DNA from: Kitasatospora aureofaciens
GTDB taxonomy: Bacteria; Actinomycetota; Actinomycetes; Streptomycetales; Streptomycetaceae
Assembly (NCBI GenBank): GCA_000720845.1
Contig: JODU01000001.1
Coordinates: forward strand, 186,001-250,000
Direction of reading: 5' to 3'
DNA: 64,000 nt
Shown: positions 8,529-16,941 of the stretch, one piece after another
Numbering within the stretch: position 1 is the first letter of the stretch
How the letters are laid out: each line of letters begins with the position of its first letter
Made by a program: the position numbers and the translations under genes
Notes under the pieces: model-generated
What the model saw: the letters and a program-made list of their open reading frames with translations, nothing else
Database searches by the model: none
Told to the model about the DNA's origin: nothing

Positions 8529-9827
8529 GTGCGGCGCCTGCGAAGAAGCACCCTGACCGGCACGGCCGCCGCCGGCTGCCTGCTGCTGCTCACCGCCTGC
8601 GGCCACGGCCGGGCACCCGCCGCCGAGGACGCCGCCCCCACTCCCGTACGCGCCGCCCAGGCCCCCGCCCCGCTCCCCGTCCCGCACGGCGAGGGCAGCG
8701 AGGTCCCCGACGACTTCAACGGCGACGGCCACCGCGACCTGGTCCTCGACGACCTGGTCACGGCGGAGAGCCACGCGGACGACGCGGGCATCGGGATCGT
8801 CTACGGCTCGCCCCGCGGACTGGTGCCGCGAGCCCGGCAGTTGCTCACGCCGAAGAAACACGCGACGCCCGTGGACGGTCAGTTGCCGGCCGTCTTCGAG
8901 GCGGAGGCGAGCTGCGACCTCGACGGCGACGGCTTCACCGACCTGGTGGTCACCACCGACCCGCCCTACGACGGCCAGGGCCGCCCCCCGGTCCCCCTCC
9001 AGCTCCTCTTCGGCTCCCCGTCGGGACCGACCGGCCGCGCGGTCCCGCTGACCATCCCCGACCGCGCCCGCTACGGCAACGACTGGCCCGAGCGCCCGGT
9101 GTGCGGCGACTTCGACGGCGACGGCGCCGAGGACCTGGTCGTCCACGCCTCGGCCGGCCGCCTCAGCCATCTGCGCGGCCCCTTCACCCGCAAGGGCGTC
9201 CCGCACCAGGCCGGCGCGCCCGTCCCGTCCCCCGGCGAGGCGCCGACCGGCCCCGCCACCGACGTGAACCGCGACGGGTACGACGACCTGGTCGTCCGCA
9301 CCTCCGCGGGCCCCGGCAAGGCGGCCCTCGTCCTGGGCGGCCCCGCCGGACCGGCCCGCACCGGGGCCACCCTGCCCGCCGGCGTCGACATCGCGCTGGG
9401 CGCCTTCGGCCGGGGCAAGGCGCTCGACGCGGCCGTGGGCGGCCCGGACGGCACCGCGATGCGCTACGACCTGCCCACCGCGACACGCGGCAGCCTCGAC
9501 GCCCCGGGCTCGGTGCTCGACGCCGCCGACTTCGACGGCGACGGCCTGAGCGAGCTGGTCTCCAGCGGCTCCGGCGTACGCGTCCTCCCGGGCCGCAAGG
9601 CCGGGCCCACGACCCGGGCGGCGGTCACGGTGCGGCCCACGACGACGGGCACGACACGGGTGCTGACGGCCGGCGACTTCGACGGCGACGGACTCGCCGA
9701 CCTGGTGGTGCGCACCTCCCAGGGCGACACGAAGGACTCCATCGAGGTCCACCGGGGCGCCGCGAAGGGCCTGCTGACGGCACGGGCCGCGGTCACCTTC
9801 TCCACGTCGCAGTTCCTGACCCCGTAG
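8529..9827 (+). CDS. FG-GAP (VCBS) repeat lipoprotein
   Basis: A 432-aa exported lipoprotein with a seven-bladed integrin-alpha-like beta-propeller. The signal ends in lipobox LTAC with Cys24. At least six calcium-loop repeats of the form DxDGDGxxDLV are visible, starting DFNGDG at residue 62, then DLDGDGFTDLV, DFDGDGAEDLV, DVNRDGYDDLV, DFDGDGLSELV and DFDGDGLADLV. Each loop would bind Ca2+. Such proteins sit on the outer face of the membrane and act in adhesion or ligand binding; the ligand is unknown. The start is a GTG with GAGGTGA just upstream. It stands alone, between two transcription units. Confidence 0.85.
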   Translation: MRRLRRSTLTGTAAAGCLLLLTACGHGRAPAAEDAAPTPVRAAQAPAPLPVPHGEGSEVPDDFNGDGHRDLVLDDLVTAESHADDAGIGIVYGSPRGLVPRARQLLTPKKHATPVDGQLPAVFEAEASCDLDGDGFTDLVVTTDPPYDGQGRPPVPLQLLFGSPSGPTGRAVPLTIPDRARYGNDWPERPVCGDFDGDGAEDLVVHASAGRLSHLRGPFTRKGVPHQAGAPVPSPGEAPTGPATDVNRDGYDDLVVRTSAGPGKAALVLGGPAGPARTGATLPAGVDIALGAFGRGKALDAAVGGPDGTAMRYDLPTATRGSLDAPGSVLDAADFDGDGLSELVSSGSGVRVLPGRKAGPTTRAAVTVRPTTTGTTRVLTAGDFDGDGLADLVVRTSQGDTKDSIEVHRGAAKGLLTARAAVTFSTSQFLTP

Positions 9828-9979
9828 GGGACCGGCGGGCGGACGCCGCGAGTGGGCCGGTCGGACCTCGGGGACTCCTCGGGGAGCACCCGTAGGGGAT
9901 GTCACAGCTCGGCCGCAAAGGACCCCCCGAACGGCCGGGCCCCGCACGTCACTCTCCGGGACCAGGTACGTTCGAAGGC

Positions 9980-10930
9980 GTGGCTGGATTCAGGATCGGA
10001 CGCGGCCGGGAAAACGGCGCTCCAAACGCGCGACCGCAACGCCCCCCGTACGGACAGCAGGCGCCCCAGGGACCGTCGTACGGCGGCCCCGCGGCGCCTC
10101 AGCCCCCGTACCCGCAGCAGCCGTACGGGGGCGGCGCCCCCGCGCCCGGCGGCTCCCCGTGGCCCCAGGCCCACGGCGGCGGTCACCCCGCACAGGGCGG
10201 ACACGGCGAGCCGGAGTACTTCGGCGACGGCGGCTACGGGCAGGGCCCCGGCGGGCACCCCCAGCAGCCCCCGTACGACCCGTACGCGGCCAACAACCCG
10301 GGCCACACCCAGGCGTTCACGGTCGACGACCCCTACAACCAGGGCGACACCTACCGCGCCGGTTCCGCCCCGGCCCCCGGCCCGGTCGGCCCCCGCCTGC
10401 ACTGGAAGGACCTCCTGAAGGGCGTGATCCTCGCGCCCAACCCGACCTTCCTCCAGATGCGGGACTACGCGATGTGGGCCCCGGCGCTCATCGTGACCTT
10501 CCTCTACGGCCTGCTGGCCGTCTTCGGGTTCGACGGCGCCCGCGAGGAGGCGATCAACGCCACCCTCTCGAACGCCATCCCGATCGTCCTGACCACGGCG
10601 GTGGCGCTGGTGCTGAGCGCCTTCGTCCTGGGCGTGGTCACCCACACCCTGGCCCGCCAGCTCGGCGGCGACGGCGCCTGGCAGCCCACGGTCGGGCTCT
10701 CCATGCTGATCATGTCCCTCACGGACGCCCCGCGCCTGGTCGTCGCGATGTTCGCCGGCGGCGACGCGCCCTTCGTCCAGATCCTGGGCTGGGCCACCTG
10801 GGTCGCGGCCGGCGCCCTGCTGACCCTGATGGTCAGCCGCTCCCACGACCTGCCCTGGCCGAAGGCGCTCGGCGCCTGTGCGATCCAGCTGATCGCCCTG
10901 CTGTCGATCGTGAAGCTCGGCACGTTCTAG
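9980..10930 (+). CDS. Yip1-family membrane protein with Gly/Pro/Tyr-rich N-terminus
   Basis: A 316-aa integral membrane protein. The first 120 residues are a disordered cytoplasmic tail rich in Pro, Gly, Gln and Tyr (YGQQAPQGPSYGG-like runs). The rest is a Yip1/DUF1282-type domain with about five helices (LIVTFLYGLLAVFGF, IVLTTAVALVLSAFVLGVV, ILGWATWVAAGALLTLMV, and a last helix at the C-terminus). The GTG at 9980 gives the conserved-looking MAGFRIGRG start. A TACGTT -10-like box ends 7 nt before it, so the mRNA may be leaderless; an ATG 81 nt upstream has no ribosome site. Function unknown. Confidence 0.8.
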   Translation: MAGFRIGRGRENGAPNARPQRPPYGQQAPQGPSYGGPAAPQPPYPQQPYGGGAPAPGGSPWPQAHGGGHPAQGGHGEPEYFGDGGYGQGPGGHPQQPPYDPYAANNPGHTQAFTVDDPYNQGDTYRAGSAPAPGPVGPRLHWKDLLKGVILAPNPTFLQMRDYAMWAPALIVTFLYGLLAVFGFDGAREEAINATLSNAIPIVLTTAVALVLSAFVLGVVTHTLARQLGGDGAWQPTVGLSMLIMSLTDAPRLVVAMFAGGDAPFVQILGWATWVAAGALLTLMVSRSHDLPWPKALGACAIQLIALLSIVKLGTF

Positions 10931-10946
10931 CCGTCGGCGTACGAGG

Positions 10947-10977
10947 GGGCCCCGGCGTGTGCGTCACGCCGGGGCCC
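10947..10977 (+). terminator. Terminator after Yip1-family gene
   Basis: GGGCCCCGGCGTG pairs perfectly with CACGCCGGGGCCC across a 5-nt loop. It lies between two convergent genes (Yip1-family gene and phosphoribosyltransferase) and could serve both. Confidence 0.85.
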
Positions 10978-11001
10978 TTCCCGTCTTCGCCGCCCCGCAG
11001 A

Positions 11002-11499
11002 TCAGGCGTCGAGCACCTGTCCGTCCCGCCGCACGACGGGGGGCTGAACGCTCCACGGGAAGTTGATCCACTCGTCGGTCCGCTTCCACACGTACTCGCA
11101 CTGGACGAGGGAGTGGGACTTCTCATAGATCACCGCGCTGCGGACCTCGGCGACCGTGTCGAGGCAGAAGTCCCGCACCAGCTTGAGCGTCTTGCCGGTG
11201 TCGGCGACGTCGTCGGTGATCAGGACCTTCTTGTCGGAGAAGTCGATGACGTTCGGGACCGGCGCGAGCATGACGGGCATGTCGAGCGTGGTCCCGACCC
11301 CGGTGTAGAACTCCACGTTCACGAGGTGGATGTTCTTGCAGTCGAGCGCGTACGCCAGCCCACCGGCGACGAAGACGCCCCCGCGGGCGATGGACAGCAC
11401 TATGTCCGGCTCGTACCCGTCGTCGGCGACGGCCTGTGCGAGTTCGCGCACGGCGACGCCGAACTGCTCGTAGGTCAGATTCTCCCGAACATCACTCAT
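11002..11499 (-). CDS. Phosphoribosyltransferase (purine PRTase-like)
   Basis: A 165-aa cytoplasmic type-I PRTase. The PRPP-binding loop is VLITDDVADTGKTL (residues 92-105), and the ARGG loop (residues 38-41) matches the pyrophosphate-binding loop of xanthine/hypoxanthine-guanine PRTases. It is annotated in many actinobacteria as a hypoxanthine or xanthine PRTase-like protein; the base is not certain. It begins 25 nt after the dcd stop with AGGA ahead of its ATG, so the two form a nucleotide-metabolism operon. Confidence 0.85.
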   Translation of the reverse strand: MSDVRENLTYEQFGVAVRELAQAVADDGYEPDIVLSIARGGVFVAGGLAYALDCKNIHLVNVEFYTGVGTTLDMPVMLAPVPNVIDFSDKKVLITDDVADTGKTLKLVRDFCLDTVAEVRSAVIYEKSHSLVQCEYVWKRTDEWINFPWSVQPPVVRRDGQVLDA

Positions 11500-11524
11500 G
11501 CGCGCGTCCTGCTCATCACTGGGT

Positions 11525-12100
11525 TCATACCTGGGTCCGATGGAAATTGAGGAAGGAGCGGGAGGCGGTCGGCCCCCGCTGCCCCTGGTAACGGGACCCG
11601 TAGCGCTCGCTCCCGTACGGGTGCTCGGCCGGCGAGGTGAGCCGGAACATGCACAGCTGCCCGATCTTCATCCCCGGCCACAGCTTGATCGGGAGGGTCG
11701 CGAGATTGCTCAGCTCCAGCGTCACGTGCCCCGAGAAGCCCGGGTCGATGAACCCGGCGGTGGAGTGCGTGACGAGCCCGAGCCGCCCGAGCGAACTCTT
11801 CCCCTCCAGCCGCGAGGCCAGGTCGTCGGGGAGCGTGATGACCTCGTACGTACTGGCCAGCACGAACTCACCGGGGTGCAGGATGAACGGCTCGTCGCCC
11901 TCCGGCTCCACGAGCCGGGTCAGGTCCACCTGCTCGACGGAGGGGTCGATGTGCGGGTACCGGTGATTCTCGAACACCCGGAAGTAGCGGTCGAGGCGCA
12001 CGTCGATGCTCGACGGCTGCACCATGGAGTCGTCGAAGGGCTCGATGCGGACCCGTCCGGCGTCGATCTCGGCCCGGATGTCCTTGTCTGAGAGAAGCAC
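11525..12100 (-). CDS. dcd: dCTP deaminase (probably bifunctional, dUMP-forming)
   Basis: Converts dCTP to dUTP, and in the actinobacterial type on to dUMP, supplying thymidylate synthesis. The 191-aa protein matches the trimeric dUTPase/dCTP-deaminase fold: VQPSSIDVRLD (28-37), the EGKSSLGRLG motif (99-108), THSTAGFIDPGFSGHVTLE with the catalytic-type Glu129, and the C-terminal YQGQRGPT segment that closes over the nucleotide. High similarity to the Mycobacterium tuberculosis Dcd suggests the bifunctional form. The start is GTG; TATCCT (12107-12112) ends 6 nt upstream with TTGTCG at 12132-12137, so the mRNA is probably leaderless. Confidence 0.93.
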   Translation of the reverse strand: MLLSDKDIRAEIDAGRVRIEPFDDSMVQPSSIDVRLDRYFRVFENHRYPHIDPSVEQVDLTRLVEPEGDEPFILHPGEFVLASTYEVITLPDDLASRLEGKSSLGRLGLVTHSTAGFIDPGFSGHVTLELSNLATLPIKLWPGMKIGQLCMFRLTSPAEHPYGSERYGSRYQGQRGPTASRSFLNFHRTQV

Positions 12101-12613
12101 GCACCGAGGATACGCAAGGCGCGCGGAGCAGCGACAACCGCCGCCGCGCCGCGCGCCCGGGCTGTACCTGTACCGCTGCTGCTACCGCTTCTCCGCACCC
12201 ACCGGCACGGCGCTCCGCAGCCGCGCACACCGCGGACATCGGACGAGCCGGCCGGGGCCGAGTCGATCGGCCTGCTGCATCGGGAACGAGGTGGCGGTGA
12301 ACACGTGCCCATCGGCACAGCGGACGACGGTGCGCTCCATCAAGTCCTTCAAGTCCCTTCCCCAAGAGCCGCGTCTGGCTTACTACCCTGACGACAAAAG
12401 CCACAGTACGGGATGAAAGAGACGACTCTCCAGGCGGCACTCCGCCCTCACGCACACCCTCTCCGGCGCCCCCACCGTACGCCCCAACTCGCAGCCCCCG
12501 CAGCCTCGTCCCCCACCCCCGAACGACCACCGGCCCCACGGCGCGAACACCGGGGGCCGGGCATGGGGTAGAGTGAGCGAGCGTCCAGGCACCGACCTCG
12601 GTCGGCGTCTTAC
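12101..12613. other. Intergenic region left of tRNA-Gly, no convincing gene
   Basis: About 510 nt lie between the dcd promoter and the tRNA. Open frames here lack the codon bias of real genes and have no recognisable product. A TAGAGT box at 12569-12574 could be the -10 of the tRNA promoter, 40 nt before the mature tRNA. Confidence 0.6.
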
Positions 12614-12687
12614 GCGGGTGTAGTTTAATGGTAGAACATCAGCTTCCCAAGCTGAGAGCGCGAGTTCGATTCTCGTCACCCGCTCCA
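12614..12687 (+). tRNA. tRNA-Gly (anticodon CCC)
   Basis: A complete 74-nt tRNA. The acceptor stem GCGGGTG pairs with CACCCGC, the anticodon loop is TTCCCAA with CCC at 12646-12648, the T arm is CGAG-TTCGATT-CTCG, and the CCA end is encoded. The 3' half is part of the 48-bp attachment repeat of the integrated island to its right, so this copy is functional with an element-supplied 3' end. Confidence 0.97.
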
Positions 12688-12689
12688 TG
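12642..12689 (+). repeat. attL: 48-bp direct repeat within tRNA-Gly
   Basis: The segment from the anticodon arm through CCA plus TG is repeated exactly at 17272-17319. The identity begins at GCTTCCCAAGC and ends at CTCCATG. This is the classic footprint of site-specific integration into a tRNA 3' end. Confidence 0.93.
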
Positions 12690-12694
12690 AAGAG

Positions 12695-12717
12695 GGCCCA
12701 GGTCAGAGACCCGGGCC
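12695..12717 (+). terminator. Terminator after tRNA-Gly
   Basis: GGCCCAGGTC and GACCCGGGCC form a 10-bp stem with one A-C mismatch and a 3-nt loop, followed by TTCTTTGTTGT. It lies inside the island, so the element brings a replacement terminator for the tRNA gene. Confidence 0.75.
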
Positions 12718-12863
12718 TTCTTTGTTGTGTACATCGACCAGGGAATCGCACCGTTTGTACACTCTGTCCGACGGTTGAGCTGTGGCCCGCGCACGCGGTG
12801 CTTCCCAGCAGAGGTGAACGCGCGCGGCCGCACCAGGATGTTCCGAAAAGCGTGTCGGCTCGT

Positions 12864-13124
12864 TCAGAGTTGGCCGACTGCAGACAGGACAAGCACGCAG
12901 AGGCCCATCGACGTGGCAAAAGCAGTGCCGCCGTAAAGGACTGCCTCAGCGAATGCGGCTCCGGTGCTGGTCTTCAGGATCCCAGCGACAAGAGCCACCA
13001 CGAGCGAGAACAGCGCTGCCACGAGCAGCCACAGGCACCTCGTTCCGAATCGTGACTCGGACGGCGGAGCATTCACAGAAGTCTTCCTTCGCGGACGGAC
13101 TGAAAGGAGAGGAGTGTGCGTCAT
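12864..13124 (-). CDS. Small two-helix membrane protein coupled to the methyltransferase
   Basis: An 86-aa protein with a basic N-terminal tail of about 28 residues and two predicted transmembrane helices (about 30-50, LWLLVAALFSLVVALVAGIL; and about 63-83, GGTAFATSMGLCVLVLSAV). Its ATG overlaps the stop of the upstream methyltransferase (ATGA at 13121-13124), so it is translationally coupled and probably a partner. No known domain is recognised. Small membrane proteins next to nucleic-acid-modifying genes are often effectors in phage defence, but that role here is inference. It could also be an unrelated cargo gene. Confidence 0.65.
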   Translation of the reverse strand: MTHTPLLSVRPRRKTSVNAPPSESRFGTRCLWLLVAALFSLVVALVAGILKTSTGAAFAEAVLYGGTAFATSMGLCVLVLSAVGQL

Positions 13125-15487
13125 TCGGGGACAAGGACGCCGGTCAGTAGATGCGCGGCGAGTGTGCTGCGGTGCCGAGTCGCGGCCTGGATGAGTTCGC
13201 GGTGCGCGGTGATCTGCGCGTCCACGGCATCCAGCACGGCACTGATTCGCCGCTGATGGGCAAGGGGCGGCAGCGGTACGGGCAGAAGTGCCAGTGTGGC
13301 GGCGCTGAGGGAAGGAACAGCGGTGCCGCGGGCATACTCCTTGAGCCAGTGCACCGTCTCCGGCAGAGACAAGTAGGCGAGCAGGTAGCCGGGAAGGACA
13401 AGTGGCTCCCCATCCGTCTCCAGGGCACGCAGCCGCAACAGGTTGGTGCTGAATAGCCAGCCGTCCTGCGCCTTCTCGACCAAGGCAGGGGGCATCTGGG
13501 CACCGGAACGCACGCACAGAATGTCTCCGGACCTGAGACGGAACCTTGCCAGTGCGCGGGCGACATCCACGCTTACTTTCTCCATGTCACGATCGTCGAT
13601 ACGACCCTCACGCAGGTGCTTGGGCATCACGACACGGAGATCGCCTGCCGCGGAGCGAACCTCGGCCGGCAGACGTGTGTAGGACGGACCAGCCATGATG
13701 TCGACCAGTTCTCCCAGCGGAACCCGACGCCAGTCATGAGGTAGCCCGTCGTACGAGAGCACGGTGGCTGACGACAACGGGCCGTACGAGAGCGCATCGA
13801 CCGTGCCGTCCAGGGCTTTCGTTCGACGCCTCGCCTCGGCGAGCACCCGCTCCGTGGCTGCTGCCTCGGTAGCCGCTTCAGCCGGTGACGCCGTGGACAT
13901 CCATCTGTCCGCATAGTCGGCGGGGCTGAGCGAGTAACCGGCAGCCCGCACCGCCTCCAGCGGAGCAGCGACCGCAAGATGGCCCGCGCTCTGCCGACCG
14001 AGGCGGAATCCGGTCCCTCGTCGCCATGCCTGAATGGTTTTCGTGACAGCCGCGACGTGTTCGTCGGAGAGGACTCGGGGTCCGCGAGTCGCCTTGTCAC
14101 CCAGGTCCCGGGCGTCCACGAACAGGATGTCCTCGCGCACCGCCGCGGATCTCCGCAAGAACCACAAGCAGACGGACACCTGAGCCCCGGAAAAGAGCTG
14201 AGGCGGCAACGCGACAATGCATTCGACGGCGCCATCCTCCACCAGCCTGCTCCGGATCTCCCGCTCCCGAACGTCTGTGGAGGTGCCCGCACTGACCGGC
14301 ATCACCACACCCGCACGGCCCTCGTCCTTGAGCGACACCAGGACGTGCTGGAGCCAGGCGAAGGCAGGACTACCGGGGGGAGGCGGTCCGTACGGCCAGT
14401 CGATGCCCTCACGCGGCTTCGGCACGGCCCCGTGAGCGTTGAAAGGCGGATTAGTCAGAATGAGGTCGACCCGGTGGCCCTTCGGCCAGGCACGTTCGTT
14501 CCATGGGGCCGCGGTGCCGGCTTCCAGTTCAACCGGAATACCGTGCAGCGCGAGGTTCATTCCGGCGAGCCGAAGTGTGCCGCGCTGCGGACTCTCACCA
14601 CGCAGAGTCAGAGGCACGACACCACCGAGGCGTTCAGCGACTCCGTCAAGCATCTCGCCTGCGCGCGCATACGGGTCGTAGACGCATCGCGCGGAGTCCT
14701 CGTCCCCTAGGGCGGCGTCCCGCATCAGCCGCACCACGGCACGTGGGGTGAAGAACTCTCCGCTGGGAAGCGCGGCTCGGGAGCCGAATTGATCCACCAG
14801 TTGTCGGAACTCGTCGATCCCCAAGCCGTCGGTCAGGCGGATCACCTCGACAACATCCCCGTACTCCCGAGGTTCCAGCCTGACGAGGGCTGTCCGCATG
14901 CCCGGCGGCACACCGCGCAGGCGCAGCGCCTCGTCGGCTGCTTCCCCGATCTCCTGCAACAACGTCGCCGTGGCAGCCCTGGATCGAGACCGCACCGTAC
15001 GCGGGAGCGACACCGAGCGCGGGCTTCCGCTCACCCGAAGAAAGACCAGAGAGAGGAGCAAGGCAAGGTAGTCCGTCATCGATGCGCCGCCGCGCACGGC
15101 GTCTGCCATCGGTCCCAGCAATCGCGCAAGTTGCCGCGCACGCTCTTCTTCGTCGCTCAACGGACCGCTGCCGGTTGCCTCACCACCCAGCGCGGCCGCT
15201 CCCTGGCGGGCATCGTCCGACGCGACGAGGTTCCGCCGCATACGGTCGGCATAGGTGAACCCTGCCGGCTCATCGGACGCACGCGCACGTGACGGGATCT
15301 GACGGGAGTCGAGCCAGCGGAGGACCGCCCGTAGACTGAATAGTTCCGTTTCCCCCGTCCTGACCGGCTCCGGATAATCCTCGTACCGACGTTGCCAGTT
15401 GGTGATTGCTGGCCGCATCACCCCGGCCAGTTCCGCGAGTTCGGCCCTCGACAGCAGGCGATCGTCGCTGAGACCCGTACCGTCCAT
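13121..15487 (-). CDS. HTH-HsdM-HsdS fusion: type-I-like N6-adenine DNA methyltransferase
   Basis: A 788-aa DNA methyltransferase with its own specificity domain. Residues about 10-65 form a MerR/phage-like HTH (LLSRAELAELAGVMRPAITN). Residues about 130-525 are an HsdM/N6_Mtase core with GEFFTPR (243-249), a variant AdoMet motif I DPYARAGEM (271-279) in place of DPxCGxGG, and catalytic NPPF (346-349). Residues about 585-785 are one HsdS target-recognition domain with the conserved PLPPLAHQRRI end. No HsdR is present, so it is a lone or repurposed methylase. I prefer ATG 15487 (GGGGG 4 nt upstream); GTG 15502 is possible. It overlaps the small membrane gene by ATGA. Confidence 0.85.
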   Translation of the reverse strand: MDGTGLSDDRLLSRAELAELAGVMRPAITNWQRRYEDYPEPVRTGETELFSLRAVLRWLDSRQIPSRARASDEPAGFTYADRMRRNLVASDDARQGAAALGGEATGSGPLSDEEERARQLARLLGPMADAVRGGASMTDYLALLLSLVFLRVSGSPRSVSLPRTVRSRSRAATATLLQEIGEAADEALRLRGVPPGMRTALVRLEPREYGDVVEVIRLTDGLGIDEFRQLVDQFGSRAALPSGEFFTPRAVVRLMRDAALGDEDSARCVYDPYARAGEMLDGVAERLGGVVPLTLRGESPQRGTLRLAGMNLALHGIPVELEAGTAAPWNERAWPKGHRVDLILTNPPFNAHGAVPKPREGIDWPYGPPPPGSPAFAWLQHVLVSLKDEGRAGVVMPVSAGTSTDVREREIRSRLVEDGAVECIVALPPQLFSGAQVSVCLWFLRRSAAVREDILFVDARDLGDKATRGPRVLSDEHVAAVTKTIQAWRRGTGFRLGRQSAGHLAVAAPLEAVRAAGYSLSPADYADRWMSTASPAEAATEAAATERVLAEARRRTKALDGTVDALSYGPLSSATVLSYDGLPHDWRRVPLGELVDIMAGPSYTRLPAEVRSAAGDLRVVMPKHLREGRIDDRDMEKVSVDVARALARFRLRSGDILCVRSGAQMPPALVEKAQDGWLFSTNLLRLRALETDGEPLVLPGYLLAYLSLPETVHWLKEYARGTAVPSLSAATLALLPVPLPPLAHQRRISAVLDAVDAQITAHRELIQAATRHRSTLAAHLLTGVLVPE

Positions 15488-15839
15488 GAAACCCCCGTAC
15501 ACCGTCCTGGTTGCTCCCGATGAGGGAACGGTAGAGAGGCGACAGCGGGAGCGTCAATCAGCGCACCGACGGTGCGCACATCGACAAGCGGGCGCGACTC
15601 ATGGGTCGCGCTTCAGGCATTCAAGGACCATCAAGGAGCTGAGCAGCTATTTTGCCCTACCGTCGCCCTCTTTTGCTACCCGATCACCAAGAGATGAAGT
15701 GCATCGCTTGTTAAGGGCCTACCTGAGAAGGGCTTGCGTCAGTCTGCGGATCAAGTAGCCCCACCGCACTTCGCCGCGCCAAGTCCGCTCGGCGCGCGCC
15801 TGCCGACCTTTCGAGCTCGTCGGCCCTCAGCACGGCACA
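15488..15839. other. Island spacer, no gene seen
   Basis: About 350 nt upstream of the methyltransferase gene, with lower GC than the flanks. It must hold the methyltransferase promoter on the minus strand. No gene, repeat or clear -35/-10 pair is visible. Confidence 0.5.
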
Positions 15840-16070
15840 GTGACCTTGCCGCTGCATCTGGCACGGTCGGGGCTGACCACCCTCGATCTCGATCAGCCGC
15901 GGCTGTGGATGAACTACTACCGGATCGTCCTGACCGAGGGAGCGCAAGACGATCTGGTCCGGTTCCTCAGTCGCGACCTTCTGGTCAGCCTATGGCCCGC
16001 ACTGCGCACACTGGTCAGCCGTGATGTCCGGGAGGTGTGGGAGAGCTCCTGCGTGAACCCCCACGGAAGT
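15840..16070 (+). pseudogene. Gene fragment inside the island
   Basis: From the GTG at 15840 the translation is protein-like for about 70 residues (LDLDQPRLWMNYYRIVLTEG, then a hydrophobic-amphipathic segment ending REVWES), with good codon bias, and then becomes random-looking and runs into the neighbouring gene on the other strand. This looks like the C-terminal piece of a Streptomyces hypothetical protein left behind by a deletion. I do not recognise its family. It could be an intact small protein, but the abrupt loss of coding character argues against that. Confidence 0.3.
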
Positions 16071-16196
16071 GAGGCCGACGTAGCGCGGACAGCATGGTGG
16101 AGACACGACTGCATGTGTTCTCAGCGACCACCGTTCCCACCCTGCTGCACAACATCCGTAAGTACCAGAGCCGCACGAGTTGCCCGAGCACCGTCA

Positions 16197-16231
16197 CTTC
16201 CCGAGCGACGAGCGCGAGTTCGGCTCTCGTC
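16197..16231 (+). repeat. Third, diverged tRNA-Gly-like 3' fragment (old att site)
   Basis: These 35 nt match 12643-12677 of tRNA-Gly at 29 positions without gaps. The CCC-type anticodon loop (TTCCCGA) and T arm (CGAG-TTCGGCT-CTCG) are kept. Changes in the anticodon stem are partly compensated by bases just upstream (CGTCAC against GCGACG). The acceptor strand is lost after position 16231. It may mark the junction between two elements. Confidence 0.55.
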
Positions 16232-16234
16232 GTA

Positions 16235-16678
16235 TCAGAGCGGGAGATCGTCGGGGAGTATCCGAAACACCTTGTGGTGGCCCAAGGGGCGTACGGCCCG
16301 GAAGTCACGTCGGTCGAGGGTGAGGATCGCGTCCGTGTCGTAGTCGGCGGCGAGCGCCACATTGACCGCGTCGGCGAGGTCGAGGTCCAGCGCACGGTAG
16401 CGGACACGGACGGACTGGGCGGCGCCCAGGTGGTCCTCCGTGATCTCCGGCATGACGACGCGCCCCCGGCTCATCCAGCGCCGGAGGTCGTCGACCGCGC
16501 CGAGGGCGGCCGCCCTGCCGAGCTCGCGCGTGGCTACGTGGTCCAGTTCGGCCAGCAGCAATGGGGACATGACCAGGAGGCCGGCCGCCATGATCGCCTC
16601 GTTCGCCGCCCGGTGTTCCGGGTGAGCCGAGTCCAGGGCCGCCAGGAGGCCGGACGTGTCGGCGATGACAATGATCAC
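16235..16678 (-). CDS. VapC-type PIN-domain toxin (island copy)
   Basis: A 147-aa PIN-domain ribonuclease, the toxin of a type II toxin-antitoxin pair; VapC proteins usually cut tRNA or rRNA. The acidic active-site residues are visible: Asp7 in IADTSG, the Glu in LLAELDHVA, and the Asp residues in LDLADAVNVALA and DYDTDAILTLDRRDF. The start is GTG at 16678 and GTGA overlaps the antitoxin stop, so toxin synthesis depends on antitoxin translation. It lies between the diverged att remnant and attR, and may serve to stabilise the island. Confidence 0.88.
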   Translation of the reverse strand: MIIVIADTSGLLAALDSAHPEHRAANEAIMAAGLLVMSPLLLAELDHVATRELGRAAALGAVDDLRRWMSRGRVVMPEITEDHLGAAQSVRVRYRALDLDLADAVNVALAADYDTDAILTLDRRDFRAVRPLGHHKVFRILPDDLPL

Positions 16679-16941
16679 GCGCCGGTTCCGGAACTCGAGT
16701 CGGCCTCACGGCGGACGGCGTCGGCGACCGCATCACGGACCTCCGCCTTGGAGGGCGTGCGGCCCGTCCCCTCGAAGGTGCGCGAGAACAGCGGCTCGTC
16801 CCAGACCCTGTTCGCCATGGCCGCGAGGTGGATGCCCTGGCGGATGATCTCGGCCTCGCTGATCCCCCGACGCTTCGCGGCCTCCTTGATGATCGCCAGG
16901 TCCTCGGGGTCGGCGTAGACGTTCGTGCGCTTCATGGACAT
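16675..16941 (-). CDS. CopG/RHH-type antitoxin of the island VapBC pair
   Basis: An 88-aa antitoxin. The ribbon-helix-helix is at residues 3-38 (KRTNVYADPEDLAIIKEAAK, then RGISEAEIIRQGIHLAA); the C-terminal half is the acidic/basic toxin-neutralising tail. I choose ATG 16941: a TACTCT -10 box (16948-16953) ends 6 nt upstream, so the mRNA is probably leaderless. ATG 16935 is a second option. Upstream direct repeats of CATGTACC are a likely operator for autoregulation. The stop overlaps the vapC start. Confidence 0.85.
   Translation of the reverse strand: MSMKRTNVYADPEDLAIIKEAAKRRGISEAEIIRQGIHLAAMANRVWDEPLFSRTFEGTGRTPSKAEVRDAVADAVRREADSSSGTGA

Noticed and set aside
12101..12613. Possible genes between dcd and tRNA-Gly
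   Set aside because: Open frames exist on both strands, but none has a ribosome site with a recognisable product or consistent third-position bias.
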